Part shown: positions 55,901 through 64,000 of the stretch, one piece after another
Numbering within the stretch: position 1 is the stretch's first letter
Layout: every line of letters starts with the position of its first letter
Program-made: the position numbers and the translations under genes
The notes under the pieces: generated by a model
The model's database searches: none
The model's input: the letters and a program-made list of their open reading frames with translations, nothing else
Told to the model about the DNA's origin: nothing
Assembly: GCA_959347315.1 (NCBI GenBank)
Contig: OY365813.1
Span: 18,846,324-18,910,323 of the forward strand
Direction: 5' to 3'
From: Bimastos eiseni
Lineage: Eukaryota > Annelida > Clitellata > Crassiclitellata > Lumbricidae
DNA: 64,000 bases

Positions 55901-58900
55901 AAATAATAGGTGATCAGAAATAGAAACAAGCATAGTGAATATTAAAAATTGATGTCTTGTCCATAATTGTTAGTGTTACAGCATAATTTGAGCAAAGTGA
56001 ATCTCCTCAGAATCTGTAACCTAATGCATAATGACAGCAAGACTTAAGAGTTAATGAATAAACAATATGTAACACCTGTAGAAATGAATATGCAACACCT
56101 AACCAAATGAATATGCAACACCTGACTAAATGAATATGTAACATCCGAATTAATGAATATGCAACACTTGAAAAAAATGAATATGCAACACCTGAATTGA
56201 TGAATATGCAATACCATATCATAGATGCTGCATGGACTCAGTGTCTTCGTCTTCTGTGCCACTGTACTTGCTTACATAATAATAATAATAAAAATAATAA
56301 TAATGATAATAATAATAATGACAATTTATATGGCGCCTTATCACGGCCAAACCACTACAAGAGCGCCTCTAAAACATCCAACAAACCTAAGCAAATATAT
56401 AGGATTTGAGCTAAGATTTAAAGGAGCAGAACCTTTACATACAGATATACAGTTAGTGTACCACAGTCAAGTGAACCTCAGACGATTCTAGCAGGCATAT
56501 CGGACGGTCTACTTACGACGCTTCCTGGAACTGTGTTCGGAAGTTCTTCAGCTCCACTTGGAGGTTTGTGATGCTCGTATGTTGCTGCTCGATGCGTCCC
56601 TCTAACTCGCGTCTGAGGCGCTCGTGGTCAGCGATCGCAGCCTCCAGTTCACGCTGGACATTTGCCAGGCGCTCCTGAAGACTGCTCTTCTCCTGCTCTG
56701 CCAGCATCAACGCCTGGAAGGCAACGACAGCTCACACCATTGTCTCAGCTGAATTATTAGTACTACAGCACATTCATTACTGAATAAACCGATTCTCATG
56801 AATAAGCTGGTGACCTGCGCCTGGCTTTCGAGTGACGCTATTGGAGTTTGGAGCTTGCGATTATGTTGCTTCTGTTGAAAGTGTTCGAGTTGAAACCAGT
56901 CATACCATGAACTCAGCTGATTCTGCAGTTACTTCCAAACCTTGACCTAAACAACTCTGCCCTCCAGAAATCACCAGCAACTGGACTCGGACCTTCTTCC
57001 CACTACCATTTGGACAACCCCTCTGATTCGATGCAGCGCTCGTGAATAAGATGGCGCCCTGCACTTGGCTTCTGAGGGATGTTTAAGAAGTTCGTTTCGA
57101 GCACATAATAGATGTTGCTGCTTTAGAAGTTTGATTTAGAAGCCTTTGTTACAATTACGAAGCTTTAATGCCTGGCACATCAATCTTTTATTACTCATTC
57201 ATTCATTCATTCATTCACTCATTGATTCATTCACTCATTCATTCACTCACTCATTGATTCATTCACTCATTCATTCAAGCATGAAACATCACAGTAAGAG
57301 CATGGATGGGGTTCTTTTCAAAAATTCATTTAACAATTGCAGATTGATCATAACAACCTGGTCAAACGGTCGAAAAAAGGCCTTGGGTAAACTTTGAATC
57401 TGCATGCAACAACTTGACAGACTTCCAGCAAAAAGAGTTATTTAAGAAATGGATAAAATACCTGATGACTGACACGATTAAAAGGCAGAATGAAAATTCA
57501 AACACAAATATATAATCAACTGTCCGCATTCACAACATCTGTTCATCGATTGAAATATGGTACTAAACAATTCATAGAGCATAATGGTATGTGGTGGGAC
57601 ATTCCATATATATCAGCAAAGGAAGATTTATATTAACCCAACCCGATTGTTAGAGTGGTCGGCCTGTGGACACGGAGATTGCGGGTTCGACCCTCGTCCG
57701 AGGAGTTACTGTGTGAGGACCTTGAGCAAGTCCTACGCACATAATTGCTCTGCAATATAACTGCAATTGCGCCATCGAGGCGTGTGTGTGCACTTCTGAA
57801 CTTACTGTAAGAAGGGCGAAATCAAGTTACAGTTGTATTGTGTTGTATTGAATACCTGTTGCTTGTCACTTTCGGCCACAACCAGCTGTTCATCATGATC
57901 CCGCTGCATGTCTATGATTTCCTGACGCAACTCTTCGATCTGTGCTGTGAAACGCGAGTGCATTTCGTCTTTCTCGAGTTTCTGCTGGTGGATCAATTCT
58001 TCATGACGGCGAACCAATTCAGCCACTTGGGATTCCTACGTGGGATAAGAAGGAGAGTAGCTTAGACAATATTTAATCACTTTGGGTTTTTTTAAAACCA
58101 AGCTATCATAATCATGAGCATGAGATTTCTCCAGTGCACAATGCAACCAGCTTATTGACAGGCGCTCAGTCAAAATGACACTCGTGAATTGTTATCGGTT
58201 GGCAGAGGCGCCGATCTCGTTTGACAGGTGGGGGACACCTAATGAGAGGGGTAATTTCCTACCCCTCTCATAACACACGGGACACATATAATATGTCCCT
58301 CTCTGTAAAAGGTGGGGGGACTTGTCCCCCTCAACACCACCGGGATCGCCGCCCCTGCTAGTTGGAGCATGGTAAAACCAACAGAGTGGAATCACATCCC
58401 GATACCAAACCACCCTCAAGCAGTGTTTCTGCTGGTTTTGAAGTTGATTGAGGCAGGGTTTTGCGACCTTTCGAGTGCTGTGGACCAGAAATTGTTGTGC
58501 CAGTGCGACAGCAAAACAGCGCTCTTAAAAATCAGCCTACATATACGACATGCTATAATAAAATGTAGTTTTCATAATGTGTTCACTGTTTAGCATGACA
58601 CTCTTAATCTCACTGTCGCATGTTTACGAATGTTTATATTACATATACAGTTTAACATTTCACAGATTGAGTCCCACTGAACTAAAGCAAGATAGAGATT
58701 TGGAAGCTGGGATATGTGCCAGCAGCTGAAACTGACCCTTTCGCGCACGAGTCGCTCGACATCTTCCTCGTGCGTCTGTTGCTTCTGCTGAATGATAAGA
58801 TGAAGCTCCTTCTCGGTCGACTGCATCTTCTGCTTCAGGTTCTCCTTCTGACGTTCCAGCTTCTCGATCGCTAGCTCCATCTCGTGTCTTGCCTGCTGGA

Positions 58901-61900
58901 GCAAGGCTGTAAAGAAAAGAAGTGGACAGAATGAGGCCACCTCACAACGACAATCACCACAAAAGATTTCCACCATATACCCATGTTGTTTCCCTGGTTT
59001 TAGACGCCTATGGAAACAATCAGATAAGCTGCGGCCCCATAACTGTTTTACCAGCCCTACCACAGATCACTGTTTTTCAACATCAGCTTACATATATGAT
59101 GAGCTATATTAAAATTCAGATTCATAATATGATCACTGTTTTGAAAAACATTACTTTGTTACTGTTGCATGTTTAAAACTGTTTATTATGTACATAGTGG
59201 AATATTTCATTTTAATACAATCAAAATTGTCAACTGATTATCGTTCCATGGTCCGGAACAAACAACCTGGAACTTGCACACTTGAGTTTTTTTAATTAAC
59301 GCCAGTGAATAATCCAAACATGAACACAAAGAGTATTGCCAATGCATTGCAACAATTCATGATCAGAAACAAAACCAATAGCCAAACAGTTGATGTGGTA
59401 TACCTTTGAGGTTTTCCTTCTTGAGGATCAGTTCCTGATTCTCTCCTTCCAACTGTTCCTTGCGCATCTCCAACTGTTGGTTGACCTGCTGCGTCTCGTA
59501 CAGACTCGTCTCCAGCGATTCCTTGTCGCTCTTGAAGGCTGATATCACCTTTTCATTAACACGACAGACACAGTATCAGTTCTAGAGAACGCCATGGAGC
59601 AGTAGTCTAGCATGCACCCATTCATACAGACTTAACCAACACTCACATTTCATTGTTATTAAAGTGCAAAGCGCAATTGTAATCTAGAGATTTCTACAGC
59701 ACAAAAAAATGCAAAGACGTGGAGACCAGTGTATTCATAGGCACTTAATCAAAATAAAATCGATAGGCGGTAAATACAATTCTATGTCAGGATCTAAAGG
59801 GATCAGGCAGGCAACAAAGATGGATTTGTATAGACTTAAGACTGAATAACAAGCAATTACTTAGTATCAGCAATAAGCCTAAACATGGGTACTTCTGAAG
59901 GTGCTCTATATATACGAAGGTAGGTGACAAGATGTAGGTGCATAAAGAGCATTGTTTACCAGAAATACTTCAAACTGTAACATACGATACAATGCAAACT
60001 GCTCGCAGACGCCAATGTAAACATGCCTAGTAAATGACATCTACCTGAGCCATAGTCAGACCAGTTGCGACTCTGAGTAGATATCTTGAAGGGGCGCTAT
60101 ATTAAATCTCATTGATCAGCCTAAACTCTGAGCAACCCTGGCGCTCTTCAAATTGTTTTTTACTTGGCTACATAAATGTATTTTTCTCAGGATACCTTGC
60201 ATCATCTAATTCTTTGTTGCATTTATTGTCGTACCTTTTCACCTGCTATCTACATTTTGTTAGTTAAGACTAGTTAAGTTTTATGTTTGTACACCGTTGA
60301 ATCTATTATCTTTTCCCTTTAATCTTCTCTTACCGGCTTGTTTATTTTAGTTATGACTCAAGTGCATAATAACTTTTGTTTAATTTGCTGTATTGCATTC
60401 GGTCGTCAGTGTTTGTCTTAAATTGTACGCAGGTGTCCCTATTAGCGGGATCGTTTTGATCCCTTCAGGACCTTTCCTTGTTGCTGTTATCAACCATAAT
60501 GATTGTAATATGTTAGTATATTCTATTTTTTTTGGTTACAAAAATAAACGATTGATTTGATCACTTTTCTATATAACTTATCCTACTAGATGGTCCTAAC
60601 TTGCGGGACCTTTGGTGCCTAATTGGGTCTCCTGGGCTTATCTCATCCTCCTTACTCACTCCATAACTCCTTCTCTCATTTCTCAACTAGAATTAGACCT
60701 ATTTACTTTTTTGTTGTGGATTCGCTGTAAGCTGTTGTATATAATGCTGATCAGCCAAATAAATTTCTTTGATTGATTGATTAATTGACTGATTGATATC
60801 AGTATTTCTCATTCCTTCTTTACCATCTCGAAATATCTGAATCAACTCACTTCGCCCTGCTGGCGGTTTTCCCTCTCGCTGGCCGTTATCTGGACCGATA
60901 GCTCTTCCTTGACGCGGAACAGCTCCTCCTTTTCCTTTGCCAGGCGAACAATCGTGTCCTCCTGGTTGGCAAGATCGTTGCGCTGGCAAAGGATCTCTTC
61001 AGCGAACGTGTTCTTCTGGTGTGTCACAATGTTCAGCTGTTCTCTCAGTTCTCCGCGTTCTCTCGTCAGCTGGCGCAGTTCTTCCTCCAGCTGGCGCAGT
61101 GCTTGCTCTGTCAGTTGCAGGTTCTGCTGAACTCCTAGAGTAAGACAGAGACCGATGTACTCGGTTTACTTCTAGTTTTTCAAGCCTGACTGCACAACGT
61201 TTCTGAGGAATTATGTACAGGTAAGTGTTTTACCATTACTATTTACCTATACCACTTAGATTTATAATTAACCTTTATAATTTACCATTATAATTTTCCA
61301 TTATCAGTTACTCTATTATTTACCATATACCATTATCGTTTACCAATGTCGTTTATCATCTACTATTTACCTTTACCATAATCATTTACCTTCATCATTA
61401 CCATTTACCCAAGTATAATTTACCATTTACTTTGACCATTATCGTTGCCATTAACTCATGAACGAAAGCAAAGTGTTCAGTTGACATACATACCTGCTTT
61501 CTCCGTTTCCACATCGATCTTTTCCTGCTGCACACGTATGAGGTCATCACGGAGTCCTCTCTTCTCCTGCTCCACCACCTCCCTCTCGCTTGCTATGCTG
61601 TTCTTCTCGGCCTCCATCTAAACAAATATGTCAGACAATTCACACTTCATTACCATTATTGTTAAGCATTATTATTATGTTTTCTATTATAATTATTACA
61701 TTGTGAACTTGTCAATAAATAATGTTTTTATTATTATTATTTTTTTAATTATTTAACACGGTAGCGTTGACGAACAGCAGATGGTGCTTTCCCACTGGAC
61801 AGCTAACGAGAGACTTAGGAACAGTAGCTTGTCTCGAGTGTGTCATGGGTCACATCGGTCAATCTTATTATTACTATTATTATTATTATTATTATTACTA

Positions 61901-63214
61901 TCATGCATTAATCAAAAGCCATCACCAAGCAACAATCGCTGGTGCTGGGCAATTTTGAGCAATTTTGGGCAATTTTGAGCAATTTTGGGCAATTTTCTGC
62001 TTAGGGTCCCTACACAGTAACCGTCCGAGGAGAGAGTTAAGCGTCACAAGCCGAGCTCTCCAACTAGTTGGACACCGTTTACCACCTAAGAACTGAACTA
62101 GGATCGGCCGAGGATCAACTACATACCTGATGTACTCACAGACCAATCAAACGTAAGAAAATAGCTGCGGATAAATTAAGGCATTAATTAACGATGACTA
62201 ATAATAAGGTCAGAATAAATCCAGTGGCTTTCAAAGCATATTCAAAACGTATTATTCATTCGAATTCTACTGTGATTTATGTTTTTGAACACAACATTCT
62301 CAGGTAGTCATGTCAGAGCGTCCTTGTTAGTTACTTAAAGGATGCTATATGCAGAATAAGTATATCTTTTATTCAAACAATTGCAAACTGTTTCTTGACC
62401 TACTCATAATCTGCTCTTATACATACATATAGCTCTCACAGTATAACTATTTAAATGCATAATTAATGATAATCTGTGTTCATTTAAAGCAATCAAAATC
62501 TATTATTAAAATTTATTGTGAATGTCATTTTCCAACCTGAGCGAGACTTCTCCCGAGGTCCATCTTCTCCTGTCCGAGTCCTTCGATCATTGCCTGCAGT
62601 TTGAGGGCAGCGTCTCTTAGCGAAGCCTCTTCTCGTTTCAAGCGGTTGATTTCGAACTCGAGCTCTCCTTTGTTGACCTCAGATCGAGCCAGAGCGTCAG
62701 CTAAACAAAGCGAGGTAGAATGATATAACTCAGAGCTCGCATAAGGCTGCATACGTTTTCAAAGTAGATTACAAGAACCATACATTCTAACAATCGCTAA
62801 TCAATTTTTAGATATACAAAGAAGTATATGACACTTAAAACACATATCAGATGTATATCAAAAACTCCTTCTTAGATGCTGTTGTCATAGTAATATATTA
62901 CTATGACAATGCCTCTGAGTAGTAACCTTGAAGAGGCGCTATACACAAATTCTCGTAATGAATGAATAATTCTCGTAATGAATTAACTTGGTCAGGCAAA
63001 AATACAAAATTTCACTATGATGATGTCAAAAACATAACCAGCTAAACCTCTCAATCTTTACAGCAACAACGATGGCAACAACAACAATAATAATAGTAAT
63101 AATAACAACAATAGTAATAACAATAATAATAAATAATAATAATAACAACAAAAATAACAACAACAATAACAATAATAATAGCAACAATAAGAAATAATAA
63201 TAACAGCAATGATA

Positions 63215-63249
<35 letters not shown>

Positions 63250-64000
63250 AATAATGATAATAACAATAATTTTAGTTTAATCTCAAACTCACAAATGACA
63301 GCATGATCAAATGTACAGTATGCACGAATGATAACAAATTATTACAGGAGTCGAATTTAACTGACGGCAGCCATGCAAGGTGTCCATTATGTTATACAGC
63401 TACTTTATAGCATTGCCACCAAATTGAGCAAAAAATGAGGCTCCATGGTACGAACACGGTTAAAGCCTTTTCACAGTGTTTCAACTGCCAACCAATTTTG
63501 ACTGGTATTCATACAATATGCTCTTGAAAGCCCATATTAAGTCAAAATCACCGATTATAGGGGAGGGGCTATTGAGTAATGGTGAACACACTAGAATGCA
63601 AAGCTGAGAAACTGAATTCAAGACCGTATCACCTGTAAGACTTCTTTCCTTCCTTCGCTGGGTGGTGTTTGTTAAAAATGAAATGTATAACGTACTGATG
63701 CCTTGCATGGCCGCCGATGGGTAAATTTGACTCCTGTAATAACTTGTCATCATTCGTATATACTGTTCTTGTAATCACACTGCCGTTCGTCAGTTTGAAA
63801 CTAAATGAAATTATTATAAGGAATCGAGCGAATAAAGAACCGAGGTGAGATTGTGACAAAGGTTCTGAGATGAGAACGGTTCCAAATGAGAATGATGAGC
63901 AACACGAAAAAGAACGTCAATTAACCTGCTTCTTGCTTTTCGTTCTGCACAAGGTCCTTCTGAAGCTGAGTTTTGTTGAGCGCCTCTTTCGTGTTGACGT
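45147..64000 (-). CDS. CROCC: Rootletin (ciliary rootlet coiled-coil protein), 3' 22 exons; 5' end outside window
   Basis: Main structural protein of the ciliary rootlet and of centriole cohesion fibres. Exons 5' to 3': 64000+-63926, 62700-62537, 61617-61494, 61134-60851, 59548-59404, 58906-58737, 58035-57856, 56713-56517, 55833-55658, 54706-54521, 54310-54066, 53530-53098, 52572-52367, 51627-51507, 51014-50851, 50406-50086, 49421-49282, 48746-48617, 47776-47576, 46954-46785, 46025-45884, 45488-45147 (TGA). All phases join; 4,316 nt give about 1,438 residues against about 2,017 in human, so roughly the first 600 residues lie beyond 64000. Nearly continuous heptad coil, with a Ser/Pro hinge. 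Alignment to human rootletin is clear in many places, for example 'SAYRLEKDKSALMKTLDK' with 'SALRLEKDRVALRRTLDK'. Confidence 0.95.
45495..45700 (+). repeat. A-rich irregular tandem repeat
   Basis: Repeats of 'gatgcaat(c)aaaaagaaa' and 'aacaactttaag/gac' lie directly in front of the last CROCC exon (on the minus strand they provide a T-rich pyrimidine tract for its acceptor). Confidence 0.75.
46433..46789 (-). repeat. 16-bp minisatellite of splice-donor-like units
   Basis: About 22 units of 'ttacctctgttgcatc' (plus). Read on the transcribed minus strand each unit is 'GATGCAACAGAGGTAA', holding a CAGAG/GTAA donor-like sequence. The last unit is the real donor of the CROCC exon ending at 46785 (ACAGAG/GTAAGA). 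Confidence 0.92.
46960..47110 (+). repeat. Diverged interspersed repeat (copy 1 of 2)
   Basis: 'gcaatcgtaatctcaagctt', 'tctacagcaatcaaaaaag', 'aggcgcttagtcaaaac' and 'aatcaataggcgg' recur at 59670-59820, and part recurs at 58140-58175. Confidence 0.6.
47160..47490. repeat. AT-rich ~31-bp minisatellite
   Basis: Tandem variants of 'aattaaactaaataatcaat' plus 'ccaattaatgaat'. In a CROCC intron. Confidence 0.9.
47576..51627 (-). CDS. CROCC: CROCC exons for the C-terminal rod
   Basis: Six exons. They contain 'LKDMQEERDRVEERLNLLQR', 'LQEETIRRNERDRKQMAERI' (human 'LQEESVRRSERERRATLDQV'), 'RRALEGELQRMKMTLNDKET', 'QSLQTTVERLNIALSR' (human 'TLQLTVERLNGALAK'), 'ENDRRLLQERLATS', 'REVRCSELEAQIRQ' and 'LEKDKSALMKTLDK'. 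Phases agree throughout. The exon 50406-50086 (107 codons) is bounded by a LINE-tail repeat on the acceptor side and a TATTG minisatellite on the donor side. Confidence 0.93.
47815..48060. repeat. ~29-bp minisatellite (gcataaggtatgatagcataacgtaaca)
   Basis: About eight diverged units starting 40 bp inside the CROCC intron; a stray piece recurs at 48308-48355. Confidence 0.88.
48070..48125 (-). repeat. Retroposon tail on minus strand
   Basis: On minus it reads 'GCCAGCGCAGAGTGGATTGC' and 'TTAAAGGGGCGCTATATAAA', the common tail type. Confidence 0.55.
49550..49700 (+). mobile_element. SINE-like repeat, family 3
   Basis: 'agtaaggttgactaatcctt', 'aattcgttaggtggtgggg', 'tgcatggctgccgacagtaa', 'actcctgtaaga'. 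In a CROCC intron. Confidence 0.7.
49780..50085. repeat. TATTGTATAGTATTG minisatellite
   Basis: Irregular tandem 'tattgtatag' and 'tattgcatag' units run up to the CROCC donor at 50086. Confidence 0.92.
50407..50515 (-). mobile_element. Retroposon 3' tail next to a CROCC acceptor
   Basis: On minus: 'GAGAGCGCTCCTGAGTTCTT', 'GAAGGGGTGCTATGTAAATG', then (TGATTGAC/T)n and 'GGTGATTGAACAG' directly into the exon. A similar CAAT/CACTCGCT tract lies at 50620-50690. Confidence 0.7.
52130..52370. repeat. 'gactaaatcactcactaaaaa' minisatellite
   Basis: About ten irregular 20-22-bp units run into the donor of the CROCC exon ending at 52367. Confidence 0.85.
52367..53530 (-). CDS. CROCC: CROCC hinge exons (Ser/Pro-rich)
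   Basis: Exon 53530-53098 (433 nt) ends the coil with 'ALEAQLVRVEGSKQDVEFKL', 'SSLRRSIGF' and enters a basic Ser/Pro stretch 'SASPFRARSPSPSRTRPSAP'. Exon 52572-52367 continues 'SPIQRTGSPERIHSPAARSR' and 'SVSPSRFS', then 'VDPEAVRAALRDFVQQL' matches human 'LDPEAVRGALREFLQEL'. The hinge lies at the same place as the human one ('RAPSPAPRP'). Its many S-P sites could be targets of proline-directed kinases; that is inference. This is the only clear break in the coil seen in the window. Confidence 0.93.
53755..54069. mobile_element. hAT-type MITE family 1 with tandem terminal copies at a CROCC donor
   Basis: 'cctatgaaaattttttata' to 'ggaatgttg' (53760-53892) matches 42000-42150. The terminal 80 bp are then repeated twice more (about 53899-53981 and 53982-54065), each ending 'ttggggaacgctg' followed by 'yacaaacc'. 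The final 'tacaaacc' contains the splice donor of the exon at 54066 (GGTTTGTA on minus). Confidence 0.8.
54066..56713 (-). CDS. CROCC: CROCC exons for the central rod (second part)
   Basis: Four exons (56713-56517, 55833-55658, 54706-54521, 54310-54066). They include 'ERLRRELEGRIEQQHTSITN', 'LRDLGHQKDGLLKEISELKV', 'ESRDAFRHELIEANRKNRE' (human 'DARDGLRRELLEAQRKLRE'), 'ANELRSLLKKADAEKVELNH' and 'RRELQELRRRVKQLDGERSK' (human 'RRELQELRRQMKMLDSENTR'). The last donor (AAG/GTTTGT at 54066) sits in repeat DNA. Confidence 0.93.
55395..55560 (+). mobile_element. LINE 3' UTR remnant
   Basis: 'ggccctaactggcgggccat', 'ttggtccctaattgggtctc' and 'cagaataaactactattaa' match 60590-60790 and more weakly 17465-17600. 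Confidence 0.65.
56040..56220. repeat. ~30-bp 'atgaatatgcaacacctgaa' minisatellite
   Basis: Six units of 'aatgaatatgcaacacctga' in a CROCC intron. Confidence 0.9.
56270..56400 (+). repeat. (AAT)n and 'tttatatggcgcctta' repeat
   Basis: An AAT run is followed by 'gacaatttatatggcgcctt', 'atcacggccaaaccactac' and 'gagcgcctctaaaac'. A related piece, AAT run plus 'gacaatttatatggtgctgt', is at 34755-34805. Confidence 0.65.
56790..57085 (+). repeat. Two retroposon tails of the 'AATAAGCTGGTG' type
   Basis: 56790-56880 ('atgaataagctggtgacctg', 'cgcctggctttcgagtgacg') and 57010-57085 ('cagcgctcgtgaataagatg', 'gcgccctgcacttggcttct') are separate copies of the tail also seen at 4955 and 42735. Confidence 0.55.
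57185..57280. repeat. (CATT/CACT)n microsatellite
   Basis: 'attcattcattcattcactc' words in a CROCC intron. Confidence 0.92.
57640..57855 (+). mobile_element. tRNA-derived SINE, family 1, copy E, abutting a CROCC donor
   Basis: 'gttagagtggtcggcctgtg', B box 'gggttcgaccctcgtccgag', 'gagcaagtcctacgc', 'cacttctgaacttactgtaa', 'gaagggcgaaatcaag' and the end 'cagttgtattgtgttgtatt'. It is antisense to CROCC and its tail reaches the GT of the donor at 57855. Confidence 0.85.
57856..64000 (-). CDS. CROCC: CROCC exons for the central rod (first part in window)
   Basis: Seven exons. The one cut by the window edge reads 'NKTQLQKDLVQNEKQEA'. Next comes 'RLKREEASLRDAALKLQAMI' with 'GLGQEKMDLGRSLAQ', matching human 'KLRAEEASLQDSL' and 'LAQDKLDLNRLVAQ'. 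Later exons give 'QQNLQLTEQALRQLEEELRQ', 'SLYETQQVNQQLEMRKEQLE', 'RQKENLKQKMQSTEKELHLI' and 'EEIIDM…VVAESDKQQ' (human 'LLLAESEKQQ'). The acceptor at 59549 (AATGAAAAG) is pyrimidine-poor; the exon is supported by phase and homology. Confidence 0.9.
58195..58365. mobile_element. hAT-type MITE (family 2), second copy
   Basis: The element spans 58203-58357 (155 bp). It begins CAGAGGCGCCGATCTCG and ends CGGGATCGCCGCCCCTG, clear inverted ends. Flanks TCGGTTGG and CTAGTTGG match at 5 of 8 with transitions only, compatible with a decayed 8-bp duplication. The interior 'gtgggggacacc' and 'gggacttgtcccc' match 8548-8706. Confidence 0.75.
58530..59225. repeat. Pair of diverged repeats flanking a CROCC exon
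   Basis: 58530-58680 and 59080-59225 share 'atcag.ctacatata.ga', 'catgctataataaaa'-like, 'tcataat.tg.tcactgttt', 'ctgt.gcatgttta.aa' and 'tgtttat.tta..tacatag'. They are in the same orientation and bracket the exon 58737-58906. Confidence 0.65.
59670..59820 (+). repeat. Diverged interspersed repeat (copy 2 of 2)
   Basis: Counterpart of 46960-47110: 'gcaattgtaatctagagatt', 'tctacagcac', 'ggcacttaatcaaaataaaa', 'tcgataggcgg', 'aggatctaaagggatcagg'. Confidence 0.6.
60020..60790 (+). mobile_element. Cluster of LINE 3' ends
   Basis: 60020-60120 is the common tail ('ctctgagtagatatcttgaa', 'ggggcgctatatt'). 60230-60570 resembles the 3' UTR of the LINE at 2056 ('tattagcgggatcgttttg', 'cctttccttgttgctg', 'aaataaacgattgattt'). 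60590-60790 has 'ggtcctaacttgcgggacc', 'tttggtgcctaattgggtc' and ends 'aataaatttctttgattgat'. All three lie in one CROCC intron. Confidence 0.65.
61230..61450. repeat. 'tttaccatta' low-complexity tract
   Basis: Irregular TTTACCAT / TTATC words in a CROCC intron. Confidence 0.75.
61860..61905. repeat. (ATT)n microsatellite
   Basis: Near-pure ATT/ACT triplets. Confidence 0.9.
61950..62060. repeat. 'caattttgggcaattttgag' tandem repeat and SINE scrap
   Basis: Five 11-bp 'gggcaatttt/gagcaatttt' units (about 61946-61997) are followed by 'cttagggtccctacacagta' and 'ccgtccgaggag', words from the minus strand of SINE family 1. Confidence 0.6.
62890..62990 (+). repeat. 'GAGGCGCTATACAC' retroposon tail
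   Basis: 'gcctctgagtagtaaccttg', 'aagaggcgctatacac', then a doubled 'aattctcgtaatgaatgaat'. Confidence 0.55.
63060..63270. repeat. (AAT/AAC)n microsatellite
   Basis: Long interrupted AAT/AAC run in a CROCC intron. Confidence 0.92.
63300..63395 (-). mobile_element. SINE-like repeat, family 3 (partial, minus)
   Basis: On minus: 'CACCTTGCATGGCTGCCGTC', 'AGTTAAATTCGACTCCTGTA', 'ATAATTTGTTATCATTCGTG'. Opposite in orientation to the next copy. Confidence 0.7.
63570..63835 (+). mobile_element. SINE-like repeat, family 3
   Basis: 'gagtaatggtgaacacacta', 'tgagaaactgaattcaagac' (decayed tRNA-like head), 'cttcgctgggtggtgtttgt', 'gccttgcatggccgccgatg', 'actcctgtaataacttgtca' and 'cgtcagtttgaaactaaatg'. 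Confidence 0.72.

Noticed and set aside
1..64000. CRISPR array, bacterial operon or phage region
   Set aside because: The tandem arrays lack spacers, genes are spliced, and protein families are animal.

Overview
The window is nuclear DNA from an animal, most likely a marine invertebrate. It holds three multi-exon genes whose predicted proteins align with vertebrate families, GT-AG introns of about 0.3-5 kb, and a dense mix of microsatellites, minisatellites, tRNA-derived SINEs, LINE fragments and small terminal-inverted-repeat elements. I cannot name the species. The mix of repeats ending in a 'gcgctatataaat' tail and the divergence from vertebrate proteins would suit an invertebrate deuterostome or a lophotrochozoan, but this is inference only. 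No bacterial operon, CRISPR array, rRNA or functional tRNA gene was seen.

Layout. 1-7200 is gene-poor: TC/TCTG and TA microsatellites, two fused reverse-transcriptase fragments (1617-3233), ACT/ATT/GAY simple repeats and a 51-bp minisatellite (about 5735-6475) that decays to 7195. 7200-11348 holds two small hAT-type elements with 8-bp target duplications and unique AT-rich DNA, possibly 3' UTR. 11349-28776 (minus) is a complete SHP2/corkscrew-type tyrosine phosphatase gene (PTPN11/PTPN6 family) in 13-14 exons: N-SH2, C-SH2, PTP domain, and two alternative C-termini, one carrying overlapping Y-x-N motifs. 28777-30314 is a 1.5-kb head-to-head intergenic region with a perfect CRE. 30315-about 41401 (plus) is a FHAD1 orthologue: an N-terminal FHA domain followed by coiled coil, apparently much shorter than the vertebrate protein. 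41402-45146 separates convergent genes and includes a 600-bp pyrimidine-strand minisatellite. 45147-64000 (minus) is rootletin (CROCC): 22 exons giving about 1,438 C-terminal residues, with the 5' part beyond the window.

Function. The phosphatase is a cytosolic signalling enzyme downstream of receptor tyrosine kinases. Rootletin builds the ciliary rootlet. FHAD1 is a coiled-coil FHA protein, and its tail-to-tail adjacency to rootletin recalls the location of both genes on human 1p36.

The most unusual pattern is that repeats form or touch splice sites of rootletin in at least four places: a 16-bp minisatellite made of donor-like units, a hAT target duplication containing a donor, a SINE abutting a donor, and a LINE tail supplying a pyrimidine tract. 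All exon borders below were placed by eye from reading frame, GT/AG and protein alignment from memory; no transcript evidence was available.
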